Source of the DNA: Betaproteobacteria bacterium | Lineage (GTDB): Bacteria; Pseudomonadota; Gammaproteobacteria; Burkholderiales; Burkholderiaceae | Direction of reading: 5' to 3' | Length of the DNA: 8,524 nucleotides | NCBI GenBank assembly: GCA_015654605.1 | Contig: JAATGO010000397.1 | Coordinates: 1 to 8,524, forward strand | Shown: positions 1-6,364 of the stretch, in pieces | Numbering within the stretch: the first letter of the stretch is position 1 | Layout of the letters: the number at the start of each line of letters is the position of its first letter | Notes under the pieces: generated by a model | The model's database searches: none | What the model was told of the DNA's origin: nothing | Seen by the model: the letters and a program-made list of their open reading frames with translations, nothing else | Position numbers and translations under genes: made by a program

Positions 1-836
1 ATCCAGGTACAAACGATCGTAGCAAACATCAAACCAATAATGTGATGCCAATATAGATAAGGTGCACGATAAGGAGAACGTGAACCAGATTTGTAACGAT
101 GCGTAAAACGCCAACGCCAGATACCTACCAATGTCCCACTCAATGACGTGATCACTCCAATGCCAGAAAGAACGATCACGATCCAACTCCATCCAGGATC
201 GTGCGACTGATCGCGAAACAGATACAACCAATGTAACCATGCGCCAATATAGTTCCATAGTCGCTGTGCGCGTGGGGCATCCAGAACCACCTCACCAGTT
301 ACCCCAGACACATACAACAACGTATGCGCGGGATCATCCATCTGGATCTGATACAACGGCCGGTGCCCATCGAGTGACCCTGCATGTGTCCATCGGTCTT
401 CATGAATGCGTCCAAGATAATGTGCGTCATATCCTGGCAGAAAAGCACGCGCACTTTCCAATGCGGCATCCGGGTTGATACTTGCTGCTCGCTCTCCACT
501 TACGGCATCGACCACGACATAAGCATCTTGCCCGTCATCAGATCTTTCCCGCAAACGATAATAAGGATGCTGACGTATCGACGTCAGCACTATCTCTCGA
601 ATATCTTTTGGCGATCGACTATACGCTAAAGCGCGTTCTGGTGAGATGCAACAATTTTCTGTCGACAGCGCCGGTAAGGCTCGCAACCGTTCCCATGGCG
701 TCAGTTTGGGATAACCGACATACAACATGACCATCCCACTCACAAACCATAATGCTATCAGCACACATGCAGCGACACCTGTCCATCGATGAATCAAATA
801 CACCAGTCGCTTCGCCTGAGTGAAAATAGTCATCAT
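1..836 (-). CDS. PepSY-associated inner-membrane protein (PiuB-like), 3' end cut by window edge
   Basis: An open frame runs from ATG 836 off the left edge, giving 278 visible codons without a stop. Residues about 10-35 (HRWTGVAACVLIALWFVSG, then MVMLYVGYP) form a first membrane helix. A periplasmic segment of about 150 residues follows, then a second helix (IVIVLSGIGVITSLSGTLVGIW) and SPYRAPYLYWHHIIGL leading into a third. The N-terminal HRW helix, LHWLYLFRD and the WHH entry to the third helix are typical of PepSY-associated TM proteins, which usually sit beside TonB receptors. They are thought to help move or reduce metal after outer-membrane entry, but the biochemistry is unsettled. ATG 836 and 833 are adjacent; GAGAAAG lies 5 nt before 836, so I took that one. 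Only 15 nt separate it from the receptor stop, so the two are co-transcribed. The family call is firm; the role in copper handling is inferred from the operon. Confidence 0.85.
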   Translation of the reverse strand, partial: MMTIFTQAKRLVYLIHRWTGVAACVLIALWFVSGMVMLYVGYPKLTPWERLRALPALSTENCCISPERALAYSRSPKDIREIVLTSIRQHPYYRLRERSDDGQDAYVVVDAVSGERAASINPDAALESARAFLPGYDAHYLGRIHEDRWTHAGSLDGHRPLYQIQMDDPAHTLLYVSGVTGEVVLDAPRAQRLWNYIGAWLHWLYLFRDQSHDPGWSWIVIVLSGIGVITSLSGTLVGIWRWRFTHRYKSGSRSPYRAPYLYWHHIIGLMFATIVCTW

Positions 837-851
837 ACGATCTTTCTCATA

Positions 852-3002
852 TCAAAACGCATGTTTGACCGTCAACTCAACGCGTCGCCCAGGACCGTAC
901 AACCACTGTGTCTGATTATAATAAGCGGTTGAAAAATAATGCTTATCAAACACGTTGAAGCCGTGCAGACTTACCGTCGTATCCCGTGCGGCCTGCCATT
1001 GCAATCCCATATCGGTTGTTGTATAAGCCGGCATCTTGAGCGTATTGGCATTATCAGCAAACCGTTTCCCGACATAACGCATACCGCTGCTGACTGTCCA
1101 TGCCGGTAAAAAATGCCAACTCACCCATACATTAGCGACACGTTCAGGCACATCAGTAGGAACATTTCCAGCACGAGAAACCGCAACACCGCCTACTGAT
1201 TCAGAAAAGTCATCATATCTGGCACGTAATATCGCTGCATTAGCATCCAGTTGCCAGTCTTTCGCCAACGCCATCGACAGCGTTCCTTCAATACCTTTCG
1301 AAGAACGCTGCCCAACCTGAACACTCAATGCAGGATTTTCAACATCTCGCGTAACAAGATTATTTTTCTTGATTTGATACACTGCCAGTGTCCACTGGGC
1401 CTTCCGATTCCAGAATTCCTGCTTAATGCCCACTTCAACCTGCTTACCTGTAGAAAGTGAAAAATTGCTATTCGCCGGGGATAGCATCAGTAAGCCACTG
1501 ACGGGATCAGCCGCTGTCGAATACTGACCATAGAGCGCCGTTCCAGGAAAAAGATCACAAACACTGCCGATGCGCCATCCAATATTGGAAAAAGACTTAT
1601 CAAAGGAACTGCTGTTGGTCACCAAATCCTGACGAGACACATCGGCGTGGTCATAACGCAAACCTGCCAACACAGACCAACGCTCATTGAGTTCCAGACG
1701 ATCTTCTGAAAATACGGAATACTGGCGTGCTTTATTGCGATAACGTGGCAAAGTCGGATATGCGCTGATAAAACTACCTGGTACCGGGTTATAAGGATCT
1801 ACATCGGGAGAAGAGCCCGTATACAAGTTATTACTATGGCGGAATGTGCTGAAATTCATATCCAGTCCCAGAGAAACCTGATTTTTCAGTCCTAACATTT
1901 GCCCTCGGAAAGTGGCATCCGTTGTCATCCCTACCTGAGATTGATCATGCACAATATCCGTATTGGCACTACGTTCAATGAGCCCCGTTCCAGAGTTAAA
2001 CTGGTAGTCCTCTGCATCGTACCAATGACGCTTACTGTGGATGTAATACAGCTTACTATGTACCGTTGTATCAGCATTCGGTGTCCATTCGCCAGAAAGT
2101 TCAGTCCAACGGTCATCGTATTTAATCATGCTATCGCCAACGTTATAATTCTTTTCACGTAGCGCATCCAGCGGCTGTCCATTGACCAAGGGCACACCGA
2201 AATAGCGCATTGGTCGCTGTTTTCCCTGCGCATAACTCAGTTGTAAACTGAAATCAGGAGACACCCTCAATTGTACGGCACCCGATATAGTGACATTGCG
2301 TGACTCTCCCATATCGACCCAACCATCAGAACGATTACCACTGATATCGAAACGGTAAGACAGAAGATCATTGATGGACCCGCTACTATCAAATCCAAAG
2401 CGTTGCGTATTATCCGTACCAATTGTCGCCTCTATGTCATTAATAATTACTCCACGTCGTGGCTTTTTGGGAATCACATTCACGACTCCACCAATCGCCC
2501 CCTCGCCATAAATGACCGAGGCAGGTCCTCGCAAGACTTCAATGCGATCAATTGACCAGGTATCAAATGGGAAGGTCACACCAACGCCACCATATTGACG
2601 CGTTCCGTCATATAGTTGCATCACTGAAGCACTATCTGTAAAACCACGCACAGATAACGCACTACCTCCATTGCCGGGATGTGTCAGGCTACTCATCCCA
2701 GGCGCACGGACAATGGCATCCTGAAGGTTCGCATCTCCGCGTTGTTCTAGTTGCTTGCGAGTGATGACATCAACACTTGCTGGCGTCTGAAAGGGTGTGA
2801 TGTCTAAATGAGAACCTACTGCCACTGGCGTATCTAACAGTTGGTCACCATCTGCCGTCACTGTAATAGCAGGTAACACCGGAAGTGCATCTGCCGCCAT
2901 CACGGAAGTGACGCTGAGTGTCAGTGGAATGGCGCAGCACAAATAAAAAACAGGGAAAACCAGTCGTGCGGATAATGTTGTCGAAACAGAGAGTCTGTTC
3001 AT
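852..3002 (-). CDS. TonB-dependent outer-membrane receptor, probable copper transporter (BfrG/OprC-like by context)
   Basis: This 716-residue protein would import a metal or metal chelate across the outer membrane, driven by TonB. Residues 1-36 are a signal peptide ending in SVMA. A TonB box (PAITVTA) follows at 44-50. A plug domain covers about 65-190, with SVRGF and the conserved IEVLRGPASVIYGEGAIGG. The rest is a beta-barrel ending in the export-signal Phe (VELTVKHAF). The frame extends upstream to a TTG at 3074, but the 24 extra residues precede the signal peptide and have no ribosome site. ATG 3002 has GGA six bases upstream and gives a proper signal sequence. It follows a DUF2946 leader gene by 197 nt and precedes a PepSY gene by 15 nt, the order of the copper-repressed bfrG operon of Bordetella pertussis. 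Copper is inferred from that context. I saw no obvious Met-rich copper motif, and by sequence alone a siderophore receptor is also possible. Confidence 0.9.
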   Translation of the reverse strand: MNRLSVSTTLSARLVFPVFYLCCAIPLTLSVTSVMAADALPVLPAITVTADGDQLLDTPVAVGSHLDITPFQTPASVDVITRKQLEQRGDANLQDAIVRAPGMSSLTHPGNGGSALSVRGFTDSASVMQLYDGTRQYGGVGVTFPFDTWSIDRIEVLRGPASVIYGEGAIGGVVNVIPKKPRRGVIINDIEATIGTDNTQRFGFDSSGSINDLLSYRFDISGNRSDGWVDMGESRNVTISGAVQLRVSPDFSLQLSYAQGKQRPMRYFGVPLVNGQPLDALREKNYNVGDSMIKYDDRWTELSGEWTPNADTTVHSKLYYIHSKRHWYDAEDYQFNSGTGLIERSANTDIVHDQSQVGMTTDATFRGQMLGLKNQVSLGLDMNFSTFRHSNNLYTGSSPDVDPYNPVPGSFISAYPTLPRYRNKARQYSVFSEDRLELNERWSVLAGLRYDHADVSRQDLVTNSSSFDKSFSNIGWRIGSVCDLFPGTALYGQYSTAADPVSGLLMLSPANSNFSLSTGKQVEVGIKQEFWNRKAQWTLAVYQIKKNNLVTRDVENPALSVQVGQRSSKGIEGTLSMALAKDWQLDANAAILRARYDDFSESVGGVAVSRAGNVPTDVPERVANVWVSWHFLPAWTVSSGMRYVGKRFADNANTLKMPAYTTTDMGLQWQAARDTTVSLHGFNVFDKHYFSTAYYNQTQWLYGPGRRVELTVKHAF

Positions 3003-3068
3003 CGATATTCCATAAATAAAATGTGTGATGCATGCATCGCCCCACCGTACATGCAAGATGCGCTGCAA

Positions 3069-3089
3069 TACCAATCATGAAAATTGGTA
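3069..3089 (-). repeat. 7-bp inverted repeat (hairpin) in the leader-to-receptor gap
   Basis: Perfect arms taccaat (3069-3075) and attggta (3083-3089) enclose a 7-base loop. It lies about 67 nt before the receptor start and is not followed by a U-run, so it is not a standard terminator. It could pause RNA polymerase or protect an RNA 3' end. It overlaps the C-rich stretch at 3079-3111. Confidence 0.4.
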
Positions 3090-3111
3090 ACAAGTGGTGG
3101 ATGATGAGATA
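3079..3111 (-). promoter_or_regulatory. C-rich, G-poor stretch, second candidate Rho-loading segment
   Basis: The minus-strand transcript has 11 C and 1 G in these 33 bases, with several regularly spaced UC and CC steps. Such C>G bubbles are what Rho prefers. It sits about 90 nt beyond the leader-gene stop and before the receptor gene, in untranslated RNA. Composition is seen directly; a Rho role is inference. Confidence 0.3.
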
Positions 3112-3175
3112 TTTCCGCACGCAAGCAGACAACGACCCGCAAGCCATCTATCAGGCTACGTTACTGTCTGTCTTC

Positions 3176-3220
3176 GATAACAGGCTAGGGAAATTCAGAT
3201 CAGGAAAATGTTGGAGGGGC
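3176..3220 (-). promoter_or_regulatory. Candidate Rho-utilisation site covering the RAPP codons and stop of the leader gene
   Basis: The minus-strand RNA has 16 C and 5 G in 45 bases, from the Ala codon of RAPP to 23 nt past the stop. A ribosome stalled on RAPP would cover the 5' part of this segment; one that terminates and leaves would expose it. That geometry fits the known CruR mechanism, in which copper relieves stalling and Rho then stops transcription before the receptor gene. The composition is observed; the function is inferred. Confidence 0.4.
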
Positions 3221-3568
3221 ACGCGCCTGTGCGACAGCCCAGGCAAACAATTGTCGCGGGGAGTGATAAAACAGAGTGGGTAATAAATAATTATTACCAG
3301 CAATAAAAGGGGCCAAATCAATGTCTGGTAACCAGGCAAGGGGAGCGACATGATTCAAGCAATAGGGGCAGCTTGCCATGGGAGTGGATTTTTTAGCTGG
3401 GGCATCCTGCCCCCTATCCAACACCACCATCCTGCTACCCGTAACACTACATATCTCAGCCAGAATATCAGGAGTAGCCTTGGCTACAAGCAATGTATTG
3501 GAAATCACAGGCGCAAGCGCTGCCAACAGAATCGCAAAACCTGCGATCCAGGCAGTACATCGATACAT
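3200..3568 (-). CDS. cruR: DUF2946 copper-responsive leader protein, CruR-like
   Basis: A 122-residue DUF2946 protein. Residues 8-23 form a hydrophobic signal or anchor segment. EICSVTG (38-44), the copper-sensing CPYC (67-70) and a C-terminal RAPP (116-119), three residues before the stop, are the family's hallmarks. In Bordetella pertussis the homologue CruR is a regulatory upstream ORF. Its ribosome arrests at RAPP when copper is scarce, keeping the downstream operon on. Copper on the nascent CXXC relieves the arrest and allows Rho termination. The same TonB receptor and PepSY genes follow here. The start is uncertain: ATGs at 3568, 3580 and 3586 are in frame. Only 3568 has a Shine-Dalgarno-like AAGG, and that is close at 3 nt. 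The farther TTG at 3595 has no ribosome site. The family call is firm. The arrest function is transferred from the homologue because both key motifs are intact. Confidence 0.85.
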   Translation of the reverse strand: MYRCTAWIAGFAILLAALAPVISNTLLVAKATPDILAEICSVTGSRMVVLDRGQDAPAKKSTPMASCPYCLNHVAPLAWLPDIDLAPFIAGNNYLLPTLFYHSPRQLFAWAVAQARAPPTFS

Positions 3569-3616
3569 CAACCTTGTCATTCCCATGAGTAGCAATAGTA
3601 GAAAAAGAGATTTTTC

Positions 3617-3626
3617 AGGTACCTGT
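3617..3626. repeat. 10-bp palindrome CAGGTACCTG in the leader-gene 5' region
   Basis: A perfect palindrome about 50 nt before the DUF2946 start and about 30 nt after the predicted -10 box. It could be a small operator half or chance; nothing else supports it. Confidence 0.2.
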
Positions 3627-3632
3627 TCTGTT

Positions 3633-3645
3633 TATCAATTTGATA
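3633..3645. promoter_or_regulatory. Inverted repeat TATCAA-n-TTGATA at the predicted transcription start
   Basis: Six-base arms around one central base begin about 9 nt downstream of the TATAAT box, where a repressor would block initiation. It matches no operator I can name. The likeness to a Fur box is poor, so I do not assign a regulator. Confidence 0.25.
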
Positions 3646-3654
3646 TCAGCACGT

Positions 3655-3660
3655 ATTATA
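3655..3660 (-). promoter_or_regulatory. Probable -10 box of the copper operon promoter
   Basis: The minus strand reads a perfect TATAAT about 87 nt before the DUF2946 start. No good -35 hexamer lies 16-19 nt upstream (17 nt gives AAGCAG), and there is no extended -10 TGn. Either an activator is needed or the match is fortuitous. Two direct repeats of AGGCAARG, at 3666-3673 and 3681-3688 and 15 nt apart, fill the spacer and -35 region and could bind an activator. Confidence 0.4.
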
Positions 3661-3731
3661 GTGACCCTTGCCTTTTTCTGCTTTGCCTGTCTGTAAATAT
3701 ATTTCAAACCCTTCTAAATGACTTTGACAAC

Positions 3732-3812
3732 AGTCGCAGTCATTGAAGAGTGCATCACGGACAGAAGAATCTGTCCATGTTTGATGTCGACTTGATGTTC
3801 CTATCTGCGACT
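3732..3812 (-). ncRNA. Structured RNA candidate: long hairpin inside an 8-bp outer stem
   Basis: On the minus-strand RNA, CAUGGACAGA pairs with UCUGUCCGUG (3756-3779) in a 10-bp stem with a UUCU loop, including one U-G pair. Outside it, AGUCGCAG (3805-3812) can pair with CUGCGACU (3732-3739). The plus strand would have a C-A mismatch in place of the wobble, so the fold favours the gene strand. It lies between the porin and the copper operon. It could be the 5' leader of the latter, the 3' region of the former, or a small RNA. No U-run follows and no clear promoter precedes it. Confidence 0.3.
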
Positions 3813-3860
3813 AATAGATGTATAAATAAATTAGATGCTATGCGTGGGGAAGACTATATA

Positions 3861-3901
3861 CGTGGCCTGAGCACCGTCACGGCGCATCAGGATATCCCAC
3901 G
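3861..3901 (-). terminator. Strong hairpin downstream of the porin gene, possible terminator without a U-run
   Basis: Three stacked stems pair in order: CGTGG with CCACG, CCTGA with TCAGG, and GCGCCG with CGGTGC, with a UGA loop and bulges of 5 and 1 bases. The inner stem has a G-U pair on the minus-strand RNA but an A-C mismatch on the plus, so it belongs to minus-strand transcripts. It starts 30 nt after the porin stop. The following bases (TATATAGTCTTCC) lack a U-run, so it may instead protect an mRNA end left by Rho and nucleases. Confidence 0.45.
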
Positions 3902-3930
3902 ACAATGATCCGGCAATAAGCCTCGTGTCG

Positions 3931-5049
3931 TTAGAAACGAGTCAGTATTCCCACCTGCACACCAAGCAATCCTTGACCATTCACATCATTTCCTGCCAGA
4001 TTGCCGCTAGGAGCTCCCGAACCACTGAAGCGAAACCCTGCATTAGCACTATTTTTCAGATAGCTGGCAATACTGTAGAGCGTGGTCCGTTTAGACAGGG
4101 AGTAAAAAGCACCCACACTGCCGCCACGTGCATTAGCCTTGGTAGAAGACGTATCGCGCATTTCACCATACAAGCCGCCGACCTTGAGATGTGGATTGAC
4201 TTCGTAATCAGCTGATATCTGAAACAAATTATAATAACGCGCTACATTCTTATCAGTACCAGGGAATGAATTCGTCGGAATACTAATATTGTTTAATATC
4301 GTTCCTGCATCATTACCATTAGCATTTCCTGTGACGTTATTTGTTCGGACATAGGCTAAATAGATCGTTCCATGGCCATACTGATAATCGAAGTAGACGT
4401 TGTGATACTGCACTTTCTGAGTAAACTGTGCACCCGTATCCGGCTTAGCTTGTAATCCAGCGTAACCCAATTTATAAGGCCCAGCTGTATAATCTAATGC
4501 AAGCTGAAAAATGCCTCCCGATGCTCCTTCTCCTGCCTTCCCTGGTAAAGAATAGTGTGTCTCGAATTGCAAATTCTTGATACGAGGTGATTTATAGGAA
4601 AGATCATCATCATATTGCGTTGGATTACCGATCGTATTGATCATCGAACCATATGTCGTACGGCCTGTGTAATCATTCGCTAAACCAGTAAAGAAAATAG
4701 CGGTAGCCTGACGACCTGCACGAAATTCACCAACTGGTGTTGTCATACCGATCCATGCTTGTCGATCAAAAAGGCGAGCACTCTGCGTCTGCGCGCCAGT
4801 ATTTCCGTAAAAGCCATTTTCCAGATCAAAATTGGCTTTATATCCTCCGCCCAAATCTTCTGAACCACGAAAACCAATACGACTTTTTAAAAGACCGCCG
4901 TCATTTAACGATAGAACATTTTTACCATCTCCATTTTTGATATAGCCAACATACTCATCGATAATGCCATAAATAGTGACGTTTGACTGTGCATGGACCT
5001 CCACCGAACACAGAGTGGCTGCAGTCAGAAATAGAAGTTTATTTTTCAT
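3931..5049 (-). CDS. Gram-negative trimeric porin (Porin_4 family)
   Basis: A 372-residue outer-membrane diffusion channel. Residues 1-20 are a signal peptide (MKNKLLFL through VHA), cut before QSNVTIYG, the first barrel strand typical of Burkholderiales porins. KSRIGFRGSEDLGGGYKANFDLENGF and the following RLFDRQAWIGM are the family's N-terminal signature. The length is usual and it ends in Phe (GILTRF), the barrel-assembly signal. The frame also has an ATG at 5058, but the family's signal peptide begins at 5049; an in-frame TGA at 5059-5061 blocks any longer form. Neither start has a good Shine-Dalgarno sequence, which is odd for a porin. It follows the unknown 325-residue gene by 129 nt and may serve the ABC system upstream as outer-membrane entry. 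That link is inferred from position; general porins are often unlinked to a substrate. Confidence 0.93.
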   Translation of the reverse strand: MKNKLLFLTAATLCSVEVHAQSNVTIYGIIDEYVGYIKNGDGKNVLSLNDGGLLKSRIGFRGSEDLGGGYKANFDLENGFYGNTGAQTQSARLFDRQAWIGMTTPVGEFRAGRQATAIFFTGLANDYTGRTTYGSMINTIGNPTQYDDDLSYKSPRIKNLQFETHYSLPGKAGEGASGGIFQLALDYTAGPYKLGYAGLQAKPDTGAQFTQKVQYHNVYFDYQYGHGTIYLAYVRTNNVTGNANGNDAGTILNNISIPTNSFPGTDKNVARYYNLFQISADYEVNPHLKVGGLYGEMRDTSSTKANARGGSVGAFYSLSKRTTLYSIASYLKNSANAGFRFSGSGAPSGNLAGNDVNGQGLLGVQVGILTRF

Positions 5050-5138
5050 GATGATCATTCATAAAGATAGTTAACTAAAATGAGGGCCTTCGGAGACGTT
5101 ACTACTCCTAAACCATGCTCTACAGATTTCATATTGAT

Positions 5139-5171
5139 GGCATACGGAAGTGGACTCACTCACCGTATACC
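5139..5171 (-). other. Hairpin between the unknown gene and the porin
   Basis: On the minus-strand RNA, GGUAUACGG pairs with CCGUAUGCC (9 bp, one U-G), and inside it AGUG pairs with CACU around a 4-base loop. It begins 7 nt after the stop of the unknown gene. No U-run follows on the minus strand. It could be a weak terminator or mRNA-end stabiliser, or part of the porin 5' leader. The rest of 5059-5178 shows an AGGAG with no usable start codon behind it and no convincing promoter. Confidence 0.4.
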
Positions 5172-5178
5172 AAAATTT

Positions 5179-6156
5179 TTATGAATTAAGATGTGGGCAC
5201 AGTGACTTGACATCCTTAATACCAAGTACCAACTCCACGGCCTGAGATAACAAATCACGACGTGTTGAAAGAGAATAGATATCCTCTTTTTCTTCATGTG
5301 TTCCATCGGGATTAAAGACCAGTTCTGCCATGACCCGATCTCCGACAATACGTCCCAACAAATTTCTTGCCTGATCTAGATTCGTGGGCTCCTCTGAAAC
5401 AATGACATGCGTTTCTTGAAGTTCTGGCTTCATCGTAGACTTAATGATCAATTCGTGTGCATTCTCTTGCGTAAGCGTCCAGATAGCAGACACGACCACA
5501 TATAGCTTGTCCCACAAAGCATCTCCCAGCTTCCCCTTCCAAGCCAACAATGTCCGCCTCATCACTTCCACCTGATCTGTTGCGGCGATCACTTGGTTGT
5601 TAACAATAATAGGCGTCAAACTTCGAGCATAAGAAGAAAACTCATCTAGAGTGAAATTGCCTCCTCTAATAATCGTTTGAATGAAATTCAGTGAATCCTT
5701 CAAGATTTTGACATTCCCCTCCTCTGACAAGCGGTCAGGAAACCTGTATTGATCATAATTTGCAAGAACCCGTTCTATTTGAGCACCGAACTCCCTCAGG
5801 GCAGGAACCCACTGTAGATTTTCGGGATAGTCCGCATAGGCTGAAATAATAGAAAAGATACCAAGTGGAATATGTGAAATTGCTTTCACAACATCATAAA
5901 TAGGACTTACTGTCTGTTGCACATATGAGGTATGCTCATCTACCAACAACGTGTAACGACCACCATCAAACGTCGACTCGGCATAGAGCATTGGATAGAT
6001 ATTAAGACCAATATTTTCAATATTGATGCTATAGTTAGCGCGCATTGCCGTATCAATATCGAGGATAAATTGTGATGCTTGTTTTTTCTTGTCACCGCCG
6101 TAAACTGCATATATCGGATCAGTTCTTGGGTAACCATCTGCTGGATTGATTGCCAT
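5179..6156 (-). CDS. Uncharacterised 325-residue protein in an uptake gene cluster
   Basis: I do not recognise this family. The protein begins MAINPADGYPRTDPIYAVYGGD, has no signal peptide or clear membrane helix, and looks cytoplasmic with mixed helix and strand. It is acidic in patches (SEEG, EEKEDIY). Segments that look conserved by composition are LWDKLYVVVSAIWTLTQENA (about 213-232), HVIVSEEP (about 250-257) and ARNLLGRIVGDRVMAELVF (about 263-281). ATG 6156 was chosen because GGAG lies 9 nt upstream. ATGs at 6171 and 6174 are in frame but lack a ribosome site. It sits between an ABC ATPase (208 nt upstream) and a porin (129 nt downstream), all on one strand, so a role with the imported substrate is possible. 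Base use resembles its neighbours. That it is a real gene is well supported by length and codon-like composition; its function is unknown. Confidence 0.8.
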   Translation of the reverse strand: MAINPADGYPRTDPIYAVYGGDKKKQASQFILDIDTAMRANYSINIENIGLNIYPMLYAESTFDGGRYTLLVDEHTSYVQQTVSPIYDVVKAISHIPLGIFSIISAYADYPENLQWVPALREFGAQIERVLANYDQYRFPDRLSEEGNVKILKDSLNFIQTIIRGGNFTLDEFSSYARSLTPIIVNNQVIAATDQVEVMRRTLLAWKGKLGDALWDKLYVVVSAIWTLTQENAHELIIKSTMKPELQETHVIVSEEPTNLDQARNLLGRIVGDRVMAELVFNPDGTHEEKEDIYSLSTRRDLLSQAVELVLGIKDVKSLCPHLNS

Positions 6157-6364
6157 GACTGTATTCTCCATCATTGAAATGCATTAAAAAGACGTAAAAC
6201 CTCCCCTACCGTTCTCTACCAGTCACGAATCTGGATCAGATCGGTATCAAAGTACATGTCATCTGACCTATTTACCAGATCGACATATCGTTATTGCATC
6301 ATCAATTAATTTTTCCTCATAACCGTCCCCCCTCAAAATATGCCTCACCTGTCATAGACTTACA
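6157..6364. other. 208-nt gap between ABC ATPase and unknown gene
   Basis: No gene is supported. A strong Shine-Dalgarno-like GGGGAGGT (6199-6206) has no properly placed start: the next ATG (6184) is 14 nt away and opens a 21-codon frame out of phase with the unknown protein. An ATCTG-n3-CAGAT inverted repeat lies at 6229-6241. No convincing promoter or terminator was seen. Confidence 0.5.

Larger units (their letters stand above)
3596..3930. other. 335-nt intergenic region between porin and copper operon
   Basis: No ORF with a ribosome site was found. In minus-strand order it holds the porin-side hairpin (3861-3901), the nested stem-loop (3732-3812), the paired AGGCAARG repeats and TATAAT (3655-3688), then two short palindromes before the leader gene. 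It is distinctly AT-rich from 3600 to 3725 and at 3810-3860. Confidence 0.7.

Noticed and set aside
239..730. Several 66-82 codon frames on both strands at the left end
   Set aside because: All overlap the PepSY-associated gene, whose frame is open from 836 to the edge with membrane helices and family motifs.
3003..3074. N-terminal extension of the TonB receptor from TTG 3074
   Set aside because: It would place 24 residues before a proper signal peptide, with no ribosome site; ATG 3002 fits the family.
2845..3147. 100-codon minus-strand frame overlapping the receptor start
   Set aside because: It has no ribosome site, overlaps the signal-peptide region of the TonB receptor in another phase, and resembles no protein; it is a shadow frame.
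3633..3645. Fur box at the copper operon promoter
   Set aside because: The dyad matches only part of the GATAAT-repeat consensus and the spacing is wrong; too weak to name Fur.
3665..3688. CueR/MerR-type copper promoter
   Set aside because: These regulators need inverted repeats in a 19-bp spacer with a -35; here the GGCAARG elements are direct repeats and no -35 is found.
3378..3746. 122-codon plus-strand frame opposite the DUF2946 gene
   Set aside because: It is the complement of a gene with clear family motifs and runs into non-coding sequence; no family likeness.
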